Below are positions 53,301 through 62,525 of a DNA stretch of 64,000 nucleotides, one piece after another; position 1 is the first letter of the stretch, and each line of letters starts with the position of its first letter. The position numbers and the translations under genes are program-made. The notes under the pieces were generated by a model. It had not been told where the DNA came from and did not search any database. It was given only the letters and a program-made list of their open reading frames with translations. This DNA comes from JANQIO01 sp043513815 (GTDB taxonomy: Bacteria > Pseudomonadota > Gammaproteobacteria > Pseudomonadales > Halieaceae): positions 4,092,001 through 4,156,000 of the forward strand of contig CP121313.1 in the NCBI GenBank assembly GCA_043513815.1, in the 5' to 3' direction.

Positions 53301-55791
53301 CCTGCTGCCGGGCTACGGCGGTACCCAGCGGCTGCCCCGCCGGCTGCATCACCGCCGCGGCCGCGAGGGGTTGCTGGAGGCTGTGCGCCTGATAACCAGC
53401 GGCCGGACCATGGACGCGGACGCCGCGTTGGCGGCAGGCCTGGTTGACACCGTGGTGGGTGGCGATGGCTGCGGCCCGGTAGCGGCAGCCATGGATCTGC
53501 TGCGTGACTTCTTCGCCGGCGACGGCCCCCTCGTGGACGCCATGGAGGAGCGCGAGGCCTACCTTGCGAACCGGGAACAGTCGCTGCCCTTCGATGACGC
53601 CCTGCTGGAAGATCCGCGACTGGCGCCCACCCTGGCTCAGGCCCGGGCCTCCGGTCGCAGCCATGTGATTGATCGTATTCTCGACGCCATCGGTACCGGC
53701 GCCACAGAGGGTCAGGCGGCTGGCCTCAAGCACGAGGCGGAGCTGTTTGCTGAAGCGGTCTGCGACCCGCAATCCGGTCCGGTCGGCATTCTCGCCTTCC
53801 TGGAGCGCCGCTCTCCGGCGCTACCCATCAAGTACACGGAGGTCCCTCCCGATGCCGACGCAGATACCTGCAAGGCCCTGATCGAGGACGGCCGGTTACT
53901 GCCCAACGGGGCGAGCTTTTTCCCGGGAGTAACACCCATCCCCGACTATCAGTTCGGCCTTGGTGTGGCGCGCAATCCCGACAACGGTGAACCCGCCCAC
54001 GGCGACCCGGTGGCCGCGGAGAAGTTGCTGGTATTCGAAACACCGCGGCCAGGCCCCAACGAGGCGCTGGTGTATGTACTGGCCTCGGAAATGAACTTCA
54101 ACGATATCTGGGCGATTACCGGTATTCCCGTCTCACCCTTTGACGCCCGCGATGCCGACGTTCAGGTCACCGGCTCCGGCGGCGTGGCGCTGGTTGCCCA
54201 GCTCGGCGAAGAACTGGTGCGCGAGGGGCGCCTGTCGGTCGGCGACATCGTCACCCTCTACTCCGGCCAGAGCGAGCTGCTCTCACCTGACCAGGGGCTG
54301 GACCCGATGGCAGCGGATTTCCGTATCCAGGGTTACGAACGCAACGACGGCAGCCACGCCCAGTTCCTGGTCGTGCAGGGCCCGCAGCTGCACCCCAAGC
54401 TGCCGGGACTGACTCTGGAAGAGGCGGGTTCCTATGGCCTGACCCTGGGCACCATTCACCGGGCCCTGTTCAGCACGCTGAACATCCAGCCCAGCCGTCG
54501 CCTGTTTGTCGAGGGCGCTGCTACCGGCACCGGCTACGACTGCCTGCGCTCGGCCCTGCGATCCGGCCTGACGGCGGTGGGCATGGTCTCCAGCGACGAG
54601 CGCGGCGAGCGGGTTCGCACCCAGGGCGGTCATGCGATCAACCGCAAGGATGCCCGTTGGTCAGATATTTTTACGCCGGTGCCGGACGAGCCGGACGAGT
54701 GGGCGGCCTGGGAAAGCGCCGGTGAGGCTTTCGTCGCCGAAGCCAGTGAGCTGGCCGGCGGACCTATCGACTACGTGGTCTCACATGCCGGCGAAACCGC
54801 CTTCTCACGCTCCTTCCAGTTGCTGGGCGAAAACGGCGTGCTGACCTTCTACGGTGCCTCCTCGGGCTACCGATTTTCCTTCATGGGCAAAGCCGGCGAA
54901 TCCCGCCCCGGCGAGATGTTTGCCCGCGCCGGTCTGCGGGCGGGCAACAGCCTGCTGGTGGTATACGGGCCCGGCGCCGAAGACGGCATTGTCGACCCGG
55001 TAGCGGTAGAAGCCATCGAAGTGGGCTGCGCGCTGGGCGCCCAGGTAGCGGTGCTCACTGACACGGTGTCCCAGCGCGAATTTGTCAGCTCGCTGGGCTT
55101 TGGCACCCGCATGACCGGTGTGGTCAGCATTGAAGAACTGAAGCGCCGCTTTGGCAACGAATTCGATCCACCCGGCCCGTTTGCGCGCCTGCCCGACCCG
55201 TTCACGGAATCGCCGGCTTTCAAGGAAGCCGTGCGACGTTTTTCTGATCGCACCCTCAAGCCAGTGGGCTCAGCGATCGCTCCACTGTTGCGCAACACCC
55301 TGGATCGGCGAGGACTGCCAGACGTGGTGTTCGAACGCAGTGGTCGCGATGGACTGGCGCTGGCCACCTCTCTGGTCAAACCCAATGTCGGCAAGGTGGT
55401 CTACTCGGAAGATCTGGCCGGTAGCCGGCTGAGCTTCTACGCGCCCCAGGTGTGGATGCGCCAGCGGCGGATTCTCATGCCCACCGCGGAGATCCGCGGC
55501 ACTCACCTCAACACCTCCCGCGAGTTTGCGGAGATGCAGGAGCGTATTGCCGCCGGCCTCATCGACGTGATGCCACCGGTGCCGGTGGCCATGGACGGCG
55601 TGGCCGAGGCACACCAGGCCATGTGGGAAAACCGTCATGCCGGTGCCAACTATGTCGCCCTGCACGCTTTGCCGCGGCCAGGCCTCAAGACCCGCGATGA
55701 GCTGTATCGGGCCTGGGCCATCCGCGACGCCGAGGAGCGGGGTGAATCCTTTGAACGTATTGATACCGGATCTGCAGGAGCGCTGCGATGA
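50365..55791 (+). CDS. pcs: Trifunctional propionyl-CoA synthase (ACS-ECH-acrylyl-CoA reductase)
   Basis: An 1808-residue fusion, close to the Chloroflexus enzyme (about 1820), converting 3-hydroxypropionate to propionyl-CoA using ATP, CoA and NADPH. Part 1 (about 1-840) is an acyl-CoA synthetase with IIYTSGSTGKPKGVVHTHGG (from about 406) and the catalytic Lys in PETRSGKYMRRTL; a helical insert lies at about 240-395. Part 2 (about 850-1130) is a crotonase with AFVAGADVKELLE, GGGCELVLA and FGQPEINLNLLPGYGG (both catalytic Glu). Part 3 (about 1200-1808) is a medium-chain reductase with YDCLRSALRSGLTAVGMVSS. GTG 50365 has AAGGAG 6 bases upstream. It overlaps mcr by 4 bases. Confidence 0.93.
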   Translation: MATENNKWGLLESQQEEDAQRRRAVEDPGAFHGEIASTELHWFDNAGRRWLNRSPSDQAWAGFSAADGKPLAAEDLDSSWCPWDKALDDNDAPFFRWFAGAHTNACFNEVDRHVLAGRGSDTAIVFEGDRWDPSKHDGKGGPVYQRDISYRELLTETVLRAEVLASLGLERGDRVAFNLPNILDQVYYTLAAKRLGIIYTPVFGGFSAKTLSDRIYDAGAKVVVTADGGYRNAEVVAYKETYTDPALDNYLPLNTALATFEKALGEFELGETAARLIESVTAALAGEITIERSDLMRELGLALSRETGLRAEQSAELRTAVARQLADAGHTVDTVVVVRYTGQDVVEQARDRWSHELLAAAAERVLAAADCADLDALAALDDDALWRALNASHPALPVEADWPLFIIYTSGSTGKPKGVVHTHGGWLAGITHTMRTVFNADIDDRLYVIADPGWITGQAYLLAAPLSRGMTTIIHEGSPLFPHAGRFSSIIERHGATVFKAGSTFLKAVMTDPASTEDMAAYDMSSLHVGTFCAEPVSPAVQQFAMDRVCQHYINSYWATEHGGIVFSCPWGGYKPLTADAKTWPLPWIQAEVRVATETDSTGSATAWRTAEEGEKGELVITQPYPYLARTIWGDAEHLGTAEWRGDLARFRSTYFDRWPGDLAYTQGDYARCHPDGAFTLHGRSDDVINVSGHRIGTEEIEGAILRDKTLRKDSPVGNAVVVGAPHDEKGETPVAFLVAAPGKKLTDDDLARLQSLVRSEKGATAVPSDFLVVSAFPETRSGKYMRRTLRAILLEEPLGDLSTLRNPEVVEEIGKTVAQWKAFGRLAEARQIVQSWRYLRVETHELAPGRNVALLVVDSPPVNSLNERSLDEFNTVLQHLVHQQSIAAIVVTGARSAFVAGADVKELLEVGEAGDMDSARTAPNAAHTAFSSLENIGKPVIAAVNGPALGGGCELVLACSYVVADLHARFGQPEINLNLLPGYGGTQRLPRRLHHRRGREGLLEAVRLITSGRTMDADAALAAGLVDTVVGGDGCGPVAAAMDLLRDFFAGDGPLVDAMEEREAYLANREQSLPFDDALLEDPRLAPTLAQARASGRSHVIDRILDAIGTGATEGQAAGLKHEAELFAEAVCDPQSGPVGILAFLERRSPALPIKYTEVPPDADADTCKALIEDGRLLPNGASFFPGVTPIPDYQFGLGVARNPDNGEPAHGDPVAAEKLLVFETPRPGPNEALVYVLASEMNFNDIWAITGIPVSPFDARDADVQVTGSGGVALVAQLGEELVREGRLSVGDIVTLYSGQSELLSPDQGLDPMAADFRIQGYERNDGSHAQFLVVQGPQLHPKLPGLTLEEAGSYGLTLGTIHRALFSTLNIQPSRRLFVEGAATGTGYDCLRSALRSGLTAVGMVSSDERGERVRTQGGHAINRKDARWSDIFTPVPDEPDEWAAWESAGEAFVAEASELAGGPIDYVVSHAGETAFSRSFQLLGENGVLTFYGASSGYRFSFMGKAGESRPGEMFARAGLRAGNSLLVVYGPGAEDGIVDPVAVEAIEVGCALGAQVAVLTDTVSQREFVSSLGFGTRMTGVVSIEELKRRFGNEFDPPGPFARLPDPFTESPAFKEAVRRFSDRTLKPVGSAIAPLLRNTLDRRGLPDVVFERSGRDGLALATSLVKPNVGKVVYSEDLAGSRLSFYAPQVWMRQRRILMPTAEIRGTHLNTSREFAEMQERIAAGLIDVMPPVPVAMDGVAEAHQAMWENRHAGANYVALHALPRPGLKTRDELYRAWAIRDAEERGESFERIDTGSAGALR

Positions 55792-58700
55792 ATGAAATGA
55801 CAAGTGTGGAAGACATTCCCGCCACCGAGAGCCGCAGCGGTCGACGGTTGGAAAACAAAACCGTCATCCTGACCGGCGCCGCCGGCTCTATCGGCACCTT
55901 TATTTCCCGGCATCTGCTGCGGGAAGGGGCCCAGGTGGTAATGACCGGACGCGACGGTGAGAAGCTGGATGCCTTCATCGACGAGCTGGTCGCGGAGGGC
56001 TACTCCCGGGATGCCATGGTCAGCGCGATCGGCGACTGCGCTGACCCGGAGGTGTGCCGACAGATTGTCGCCGCCGCCCTGGACAAGTTCGGCAGCCTGG
56101 AGGTGCTGATCAACAACGCCGGTGCCGCCGGACCCAAGTACACCCTGCGGGATATTCCCTTCACCGACGTGGAAATGCGCGCCTGCGGCGACGACCAGAC
56201 CATGTTCGATTCCGCCATGAACCTGCTGGCCTCGCCCTGGAACATGGCACGGGCGGCCGCGGCCCATATGTCAGTGGGCGGCACCATTATCAACGTGTCG
56301 ACAATTTTTTCGCGCACCCACTATTTCGGCCGCATTCCCTACGTGGTGCCCAAGAGCGGCCTGAACGCGCTGTCCAAGGGCCTGGCCCTGGAGCTGGGCG
56401 AGGACAAGGGCATTCGCGTCAACACCCTGTTCCCGGGGCCCATCAAGTCACAGCGTATCGACACCGCCTTTGCCCGCATGGACGAGCTGCAGAGCAAACC
56501 GTCGGGCAGCACCGGGCAGGAGTTCCGCGACCTGATGATTACCACCCGGGAAGAAGAGGGCGAGCTGGGCTTCCGCTACCCCACCCCCTCTGATGTGGCC
56601 TCCACCCTGGTATGGCTGGCCTCCGATGAATCCGCCGCCCTGTCCGGCCACCATGTGGAAGTGACCAACGGCATGCAGGTGCCGGCCCAGAGCCGCTCCA
56701 AGCTGGTGTCCTGGCCCGACAAGCGGCTAGAGGACCTGAGCGACAACGTGGTGCTGATTCTCGGCGGCTCGGACTACGAGGAGGCGCTGGTGTTCGCCGA
56801 GCGCCATATGGAAAGCGGAGCCAGGGTGCTGCTGGCTTTCCGTACCCTGCAGGCCCTGGGCAACGCCCGCGGCCTGGTGCAGTCCCGCGGGCTGGACGCT
56901 ATCCAACTTTCGCACCTGGACCCGCTGCGCCGGGAATCGGTCGATCGCACCATGCAATTTATCGAAGACCAGTTCGGTCGTCTCGACGGCGTGATCGTCC
57001 TGCCCCGGGAGCCCAATGGGACCCACGGCTACTCCTTGTGCTCAGCCACTGACGAGGATGTAGAAAGTTTCGTGCGCGACGAGATTGTCGCCCCGGTGGC
57101 CTTTGCCTCCACCCTGGCCACCAACCTCAAGCGCTGGTACGACACTGGCGAGCCTCCCGCCATCACCTACGTCACCAACCCCAGCGACCGACACGGCAAC
57201 CTTATGAATGAGGTGATCCGCGCGTCCATCGAAGCTCTCATTCGCGGCTGGCGACATGAAGACGAGGCGTTGACCGTGCGCGGCGATATCAGCTGGTCGG
57301 TGCTGCCCAACCAGCTGGTGCGTTTTGACAGCGAGGATGAGGACAACCTCACCTACTCCGCCGACTGGGCCGCCACCCTGACCAACCGGGTGCGCAAGAT
57401 GGACCCCATCAACCTGTGGGTGCCCAAGAGCATCAAGCGCTCTACCGGCAAGGGCGCCATGCCTGCAGCGATTCAGCGGGTGCTGCCCGGCCTGCACAAG
57501 GGCAAGACCGCAGTCATCACCGGCGGCAGCCTGGGCATCGGCCTGCAGCTGGGTCGCTACCTCGCGGTGGCCGGCGCGCGCATCCTGCTCAGCGCCCGCA
57601 GTGCCAGCAAGCTCGAGGAAGCCCGCGACATGATTGTCGACGAGCTGCGCGGTGTGGGTTACCCGCGCCCCGAGGAGCGCGTGCACATTCTGCCCGACAT
57701 CGATGTGGGTGATGACGACGCGCTGGAGACCCTGTTCCAGCACTCCATCGACCTGTTCGGGCACGTGGATTTCCTGATCAACAACGCCGGCATCTCCGGC
57801 GCCGAGGAAATGGTGGTGGACATGAGCCTGGCGGACTGGAACCGCACCATGCAGGCCAACCTGATCTCCAACTATGCGCTGATCCGCAAGTACGCACCGC
57901 TAATGAAAGAGCATGGCACCGGCTCGGTGCTGAACGTGTCCAGCTATTTTGGCGGCGAGAAATATGTCGCGGTGGCCTACCCCAACCGCGCTGACTACGC
58001 CGTGTCAAAAGCCGGCCAGCGGGTGCTGGCGGAAATCCTGTCTCGCCACCTGGGTCCGGAAATCCAGATCAATGCCCTGGCCCCGGGGCCAGTGGACGGC
58101 GCCAGGCTGCGCGGCCTCGGCGGCGCACCGGGGCTGTTTGAACGGCGCGGTCGGCTGGTCCTGGAAAACAAACGCCTGAACCAGGTGCACGCGGCGATTA
58201 TCGCCGCCGTGCAGGACGGCTTCGATGCCCAGGAACTACTGGGCCTGGCCGTCAACGAGCTGTCCAAGCTACCCAACGCCAACCGCATGCCCAAGCCTCT
58301 GGCCAAGTTGTTCGCGCAGGTGGCCGACGCCCGCGGCACCGGCAGTGCCACCCGCTTTTTGCTCAACAAGGGCCTGGCAGAGAAGCTCATGAATCGCCTG
58401 GTACTGGGCGCGGTGTTTACCGATGAGATGGCAGAACAGTTCCTCGGCAAGTTTGCCGAAGCACCGGCGCCATTCTTTGACCAGAAGTCCATCGAGCGTT
58501 CCGCCGACCAGATCGAGTCGGGGATTCTCAACCGCCTGCACCTGCACAAAATGCCCACCGATGAACAGGTCGGTCTGTCCACGGTGTTCCACCTGGCGGA
58601 TGACATTGTCAGCGGAGAGACCTTCCACCCTTCCGGGGGCCTCAAGTTCGATCGCTCGGTAACGGAAGGGGAGCTGCTGCTGCCGCCGGGCAAGGAGGAC

Positions 58701-59441
58701 CTGGCCCGGCTCAAGGGCAAGCGCGTGGTGCTGATCGGTGACTGCATGCGCGCAGAGCTGGCTGCAATGGCCGCCGGCTTCGTTGAGCAGAAGGTGGCCA
58801 GCCTGCGCCTGCTGACCCATAGCGAAGAGGCCGCCGACGAGCTCAAGCACGCCTTCAAGGCCGGCAAGTCCTGCGATGTTGAAGTGCGCGCCATTGGCGA
58901 TGACCTGGAAGGCGCGCTGGACGCCATACTTCGAGAGGACGGCGGCTTCGACGTCATCGTTTCCAGCCCCTTTGCGCGACTGCCCATGAGCGCATTGGCG
59001 GCGGAGCGCAGCGAAAAATGGGACCGGGTGCTAAGCGATGAACAGTTCAGCACCCTGGTGGACGACCAGCTCACCCATCATTTCCGGGTGGCCCGCTGCG
59101 CAGCACTAGTGCCCGCCTGCCAGATCGTATTGGTGACGCCGGACACCTCGCTGGCCTCCTCCCGCGAGGAGTTTGCGCTGGCCCTGTTCGTCAAGAACTC
59201 GCTGCACGCCTTTACCGTGACCCTGGGGGTGGAGACAGAGCGGCTGCCCACGGTGCCCGCGGTCAACCAGGTTCAGCTCACGCGGCGGGCACGCACCGAG
59301 GAACCTTCCAACGACCAGGAACTGGCCGAGGAAATGGAGCGACTGGTGCACGCGGTTTTGCAGTGCTCGGTACCGGCACCCAGCCCGTCAGACAGCCGCT
59401 ACCTGTCGAAGATCTTCCGCGGCAACGCTGTCACGGTATAA
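55788..59441 (+). CDS. mcr: Bifunctional malonyl-CoA reductase (two SDR halves)
   Basis: A 1217-residue protein matching the Chloroflexus enzyme in length (about 1220). It reduces malonyl-CoA to malonate semialdehyde and then to 3-hydroxypropionate with two NADPH. The N-terminal half has an SDR cofactor loop TGAAGSIG (29-36) and YVVPKSG as the YxxxK site; in Chloroflexus this half reduces the semialdehyde. The C-terminal half has TGGSLGIG (about 578-585), INNAGISG and YAVSKAG and carries the CoA-reducing step. ATG 55788 overlaps the pcs stop in an ATGA, so the two are made together. Confidence 0.93.
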   Translation: MNEMTSVEDIPATESRSGRRLENKTVILTGAAGSIGTFISRHLLREGAQVVMTGRDGEKLDAFIDELVAEGYSRDAMVSAIGDCADPEVCRQIVAAALDKFGSLEVLINNAGAAGPKYTLRDIPFTDVEMRACGDDQTMFDSAMNLLASPWNMARAAAAHMSVGGTIINVSTIFSRTHYFGRIPYVVPKSGLNALSKGLALELGEDKGIRVNTLFPGPIKSQRIDTAFARMDELQSKPSGSTGQEFRDLMITTREEEGELGFRYPTPSDVASTLVWLASDESAALSGHHVEVTNGMQVPAQSRSKLVSWPDKRLEDLSDNVVLILGGSDYEEALVFAERHMESGARVLLAFRTLQALGNARGLVQSRGLDAIQLSHLDPLRRESVDRTMQFIEDQFGRLDGVIVLPREPNGTHGYSLCSATDEDVESFVRDEIVAPVAFASTLATNLKRWYDTGEPPAITYVTNPSDRHGNLMNEVIRASIEALIRGWRHEDEALTVRGDISWSVLPNQLVRFDSEDEDNLTYSADWAATLTNRVRKMDPINLWVPKSIKRSTGKGAMPAAIQRVLPGLHKGKTAVITGGSLGIGLQLGRYLAVAGARILLSARSASKLEEARDMIVDELRGVGYPRPEERVHILPDIDVGDDDALETLFQHSIDLFGHVDFLINNAGISGAEEMVVDMSLADWNRTMQANLISNYALIRKYAPLMKEHGTGSVLNVSSYFGGEKYVAVAYPNRADYAVSKAGQRVLAEILSRHLGPEIQINALAPGPVDGARLRGLGGAPGLFERRGRLVLENKRLNQVHAAIIAAVQDGFDAQELLGLAVNELSKLPNANRMPKPLAKLFAQVADARGTGSATRFLLNKGLAEKLMNRLVLGAVFTDEMAEQFLGKFAEAPAPFFDQKSIERSADQIESGILNRLHLHKMPTDEQVGLSTVFHLADDIVSGETFHPSGGLKFDRSVTEGELLLPPGKEDLARLKGKRVVLIGDCMRAELAAMAAGFVEQKVASLRLLTHSEEAADELKHAFKAGKSCDVEVRAIGDDLEGALDAILREDGGFDVIVSSPFARLPMSALAAERSEKWDRVLSDEQFSTLVDDQLTHHFRVARCAALVPACQIVLVTPDTSLASSREEFALALFVKNSLHAFTVTLGVETERLPTVPAVNQVQLTRRARTEEPSNDQELAEEMERLVHAVLQCSVPAPSPSDSRYLSKIFRGNAVTV

Positions 59442-59576
59442 CTGCGCACGGCCAGACAGGCCCCGCCTGCGCTGAGCGCCCGTTCCCGGAGTGTCAGCGC
59501 GCACTCTGCCTGACCGCTGGCTGCAAAGGCTTCCCGGCAGGATAACTCCGTGGGTGCGAATGAAGGCCTGGCATTC

Positions 59577-59604
59577 TTGCGTTTGCGCCCAACTGAACTA
59601 GAGT
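59577..59604 (+). promoter_or_regulatory. Predicted promoter of the nuo operon
   Basis: TTGCGT (59577-59582), a 16-base spacer and TAGAGT (59599-59604) lie 70 bases upstream of nuoA in the 232-base gap after mcr. Nothing else was recognised in the gap. Confidence 0.4.
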
Positions 59605-59673
59605 TTTTAGTAGAACACCTTAAGGCACCAGGGACAGGAATGGATGGTGCCTCTATAACAACAATATCGAGAG

Positions 59674-60090
59674 GTGGCTTTGCGTAGCACGGAACTACTG
59701 CCTTTTGTCGTCTACTTCGGCGCAGTGATCCTGTTGGTGGCGACCATGCTGGGTCTGTCCTGGCTATTGGGGCAACGGCGGGCCAACAAGGCCACCAATG
59801 TGCCTTTTGAGTCCGGCGTTATCTCCGTCGGCTCCTCCCAGGTCCAGCTCTCTGTCGAGTTCTACCTGATTGCCATCTTCTTCGTTATCTTCGACCTTGA
59901 AACCGTATTCATCTTCGCCTGGGCCATCGCGTTCTTCGAACTGGGCTGGGAAGGCTACGCGGCCATCATGGTCTTTATCGTGGTATTGGCGGTAGCCCTG
60001 GTCTACGAGTGGCGCTCCGGCGCACTGGACTGGGGGCAGAAGACCCGGCTAGGGCTGGAGGGCGCGCCGCCAATTGAGGAGTCACCCTGA
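59674..60090 (+). CDS. nuoA: NADH-quinone oxidoreductase subunit A
   Basis: A 138-residue membrane subunit of complex I with three helices; PFESGVISVGSSQVQLSVEF and FYLIAIFFVIFDLETVFIFA (the conserved FDLE) are diagnostic. The frame opens at GTG 59674, but TTG 59680 is placed better relative to the GAGAGG at 59669-59674 and would remove two residues. The stop overlaps the nuoB start. Confidence 0.95.
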   Translation: MALRSTELLPFVVYFGAVILLVATMLGLSWLLGQRRANKATNVPFESGVISVGSSQVQLSVEFYLIAIFFVIFDLETVFIFAWAIAFFELGWEGYAAIMVFIVVLAVALVYEWRSGALDWGQKTRLGLEGAPPIEESP

Positions 60091-60728
60091 TGGAGTGGAG
60101 CCTCAGCCGTCCGGAAGACGTGATCGCTACCAGTCCCGGCAGCGCCGATATCGAGCAGTACGTCAAACGCAACGTGATGTTTGCCAGGCTCGAAGACCTG
60201 GTGGCCTGGGGCCGGGCCCACTCCCTGTGGCCTTTCAATTTCGGCCTGTCCTGCTGCTACGTGGAGATGGCCACTTCCTTCACCAGCCGCCACGACATCG
60301 CCCGCTTCGGCTCGGAAGTGATTCGCGCCACGCCACGCCAGGCCGACCTGATGGTGATCTCGGGGACCTGCTTCCGCAAGATGGCGCCGGTAGTGCAGCA
60401 CCTGTACGACCAGCTGCTGGAACCGCGCTGGATCATCTCCATGGGTTCCTGCGCGAACTCCGGCGGCATGTATGACATTTACAGTGTGGTGCAGGGCGTC
60501 GACAAATTCATACCCGTGGATGTTTACGTCCCGGGCTGTCCTCCGCGACCGGAGGCCCTGATGCAGGGGCTGATGATGTTGCAGGACGCTATCGAACAAG
60601 AGAGGCGACCACTGAGCTGGGTGGTCGGTGACCAGACGGTCATCAAACCCGACATGCCCAGCCAGCGCGATCGTCTCCAGCAGGAGCGAAGCCAGCAAAC
60701 AGAATTGAGGAGTCCGGATAGCGTTTAG
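60090..60728 (+). CDS. nuoB: NADH-quinone oxidoreductase subunit B
   Basis: A 212-residue peripheral-arm subunit holding cluster N2, the last [4Fe-4S] centre before quinone. Ligands are the adjacent cysteines in FGLSCCYVEMA, the Cys in SMGSCANSGGMYD and the Cys in VPGCPPRPEALM. ATG 60090 shares a base with the nuoA stop. Confidence 0.97.
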   Translation: MEWSLSRPEDVIATSPGSADIEQYVKRNVMFARLEDLVAWGRAHSLWPFNFGLSCCYVEMATSFTSRHDIARFGSEVIRATPRQADLMVISGTCFRKMAPVVQHLYDQLLEPRWIISMGSCANSGGMYDIYSVVQGVDKFIPVDVYVPGCPPRPEALMQGLMMLQDAIEQERRPLSWVVGDQTVIKPDMPSQRDRLQQERSQQTELRSPDSV

Positions 60729-60773
60729 GGGAGCACCGACCAAACTTTCGCGGTAACACGTAGCGAGGCCCGT

Positions 60774-62525
60774 ATGCTCGGCGCAGGCTTGAATGACAGC
60801 GCAGGCACAGCTGAAGACGTCGAAAAGGCGCGCTTTGGCGGAGACCAGTTCGTGCGCCAGGACTGCCCTGACGGCACCCCCACCTACTGGGTCGAGGCCG
60901 ACCAACTGCTGCGCGTGCTGCGCGAACTCAAGGCCGACTACCCCATGCTCTACGACTTGTTCGGGATCGATGAGCGTCTGCGCGAACAGCGCGAGGGTCA
61001 GCCCGCCGCCGACTTCACCGTGGTCTACCACCTGCTGAGTTTGACGCCCTATGCCCAGCTACGGCTCAAGGTGGCAGTGATCGAACCGGCCGAAGTGCCC
61101 AGCGCGGTGGACATCTGGCCCAATGCCAACTGGTACGAGCGCGAGACCTGGGACATGTTCGGTATCCGCTTCACCGGACACCCCCACCTGCGGCGCATCT
61201 TGCTGCCCCCCACCTGGGAAGGTCACGCCCTGCGCAAGGAGCACCCGGCCCGCGCCACCGAGATGGAGCCCTTCAGCCTGTCCCCGGAGCAACAGGACCG
61301 GGAGCAGGAAGCATTGCTGTTCCGCCCCGAAGAGTGGGGCATGGAGCGGGCCACCGAGGACACCGAGTTCATGTTCCTCAACCTGGGACCCAACCACCCC
61401 AGCGTTCACGGCGTGTTCCGCATTGCCCTGCAGCTCGACGGTGAGGTGGTGGTGGATGCGGTGCCGGATATCGGTTATCACCACCGGGGCGCCGAGAAGA
61501 TGGGTGAGCGCCAGACCTGGCACTCCTATATCCCCTATACCGATCGTATCGACTACCTGGGCGGGGTGATGAACAACCTCGCCTACCTGCAGACGGTGGA
61601 GACCATGGCCGGCATCAGCGTGCCGCCGCGGGCCCAGGTCATCCGCATCATGATGGCGGAGCTGTTCCGCATCTCCAGCCACCTGGTGTTCTACGGCACC
61701 TTCGCCCAGGACGTGGGGCAGATGTCGCCGGTGTTCTACATGTTCGCCGACCGCGAGCGCCTGTTCGGCATTGTCGAGGCCATTACCGGTGGACGCATGC
61801 ACCCGGCCTGGTTCCGCATTGGCGGTGTCGCCCAGGACCTGCCCGAGGGCTGGGACACCCTGGTGCGTGATTTCATCGATGCCATGCCAGCGCGGCTCGA
61901 TCACTACGACAAGATGGCCATGCAGAATTCCATCCTCAAGCAGCGCACGGTGGGCATCGGCCGCTGCACGCAGCAAGAGGCCGTCGACTGGGGCATCACC
62001 GGTCCCAACCTGCGCGCCACCGGCGTCGACTTTGACCTGCGCCGGGACCAGCCCTACGGCGGCTATGACCAGTTCGAGTTCGAAGTGCCGGTGTTTAACA
62101 ACGGCGACTGCTACGACCGTGCCCGGGTGCGCATCGAGGAGATACGCCAGAGCCTGCACATTATTCGCCAGTGCGTCGACAATATGCCGGAGGGGCCCTA
62201 CAAGTCAGAGCACAAGCTCACCACCCCGCCGCCGCGGGAGCGCATGCTGGAGGATATCGAAACACTGATCCATCACTTCCTCAACGTGAGCTGGGGGCCG
62301 GTAATCCCGGCCGGCGAAGCCTGCATGCCCATCGAGGCCACCAAGGGGCTCAACAGCTACCACCTGGTCAGCGACGGCGGCACCACCAGCTACCGCACGC
62401 GCATACGCACGCCCTCCTTTGCAGTGCTCCAACAGATTCCGCTGCTGTCCCGCGGGCTGATGATTCCCGACCTGATCGCCATCATTGCCAGTATCGATTT
62501 CGTCATGGCGGACGTGGACCGATGA
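60774..62525 (+). CDS. nuoCD: NADH-quinone oxidoreductase fused subunit C/D
   Basis: A 583-residue fusion as in enterobacteria and pseudomonads. The NuoC (30-kDa) part includes WPNANWYERETWDMFGIRF and HPHLRRILLPP. The NuoD (49-kDa) part has LNLGPNHPSVHGVFRI, GYHHRGAEKMGERQTWHSYI at the quinone site and SHLVFYGTFAQDVG. The 3' end overlaps nuoE in an ATGA. A 45-base gap separates it from nuoB. Confidence 0.97.
   Translation: MLGAGLNDSAGTAEDVEKARFGGDQFVRQDCPDGTPTYWVEADQLLRVLRELKADYPMLYDLFGIDERLREQREGQPAADFTVVYHLLSLTPYAQLRLKVAVIEPAEVPSAVDIWPNANWYERETWDMFGIRFTGHPHLRRILLPPTWEGHALRKEHPARATEMEPFSLSPEQQDREQEALLFRPEEWGMERATEDTEFMFLNLGPNHPSVHGVFRIALQLDGEVVVDAVPDIGYHHRGAEKMGERQTWHSYIPYTDRIDYLGGVMNNLAYLQTVETMAGISVPPRAQVIRIMMAELFRISSHLVFYGTFAQDVGQMSPVFYMFADRERLFGIVEAITGGRMHPAWFRIGGVAQDLPEGWDTLVRDFIDAMPARLDHYDKMAMQNSILKQRTVGIGRCTQQEAVDWGITGPNLRATGVDFDLRRDQPYGGYDQFEFEVPVFNNGDCYDRARVRIEEIRQSLHIIRQCVDNMPEGPYKSEHKLTTPPPRERMLEDIETLIHHFLNVSWGPVIPAGEACMPIEATKGLNSYHLVSDGGTTSYRTRIRTPSFAVLQQIPLLSRGLMIPDLIAIIASIDFVMADVDR

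Noticed and set aside
51829..53772. 647-codon open frame antisense to pcs
   Set aside because: Composition is that of a shadow frame (Gly/Val/Gln/His-rich without motifs), and the plus strand carries clear synthetase and crotonase motifs.
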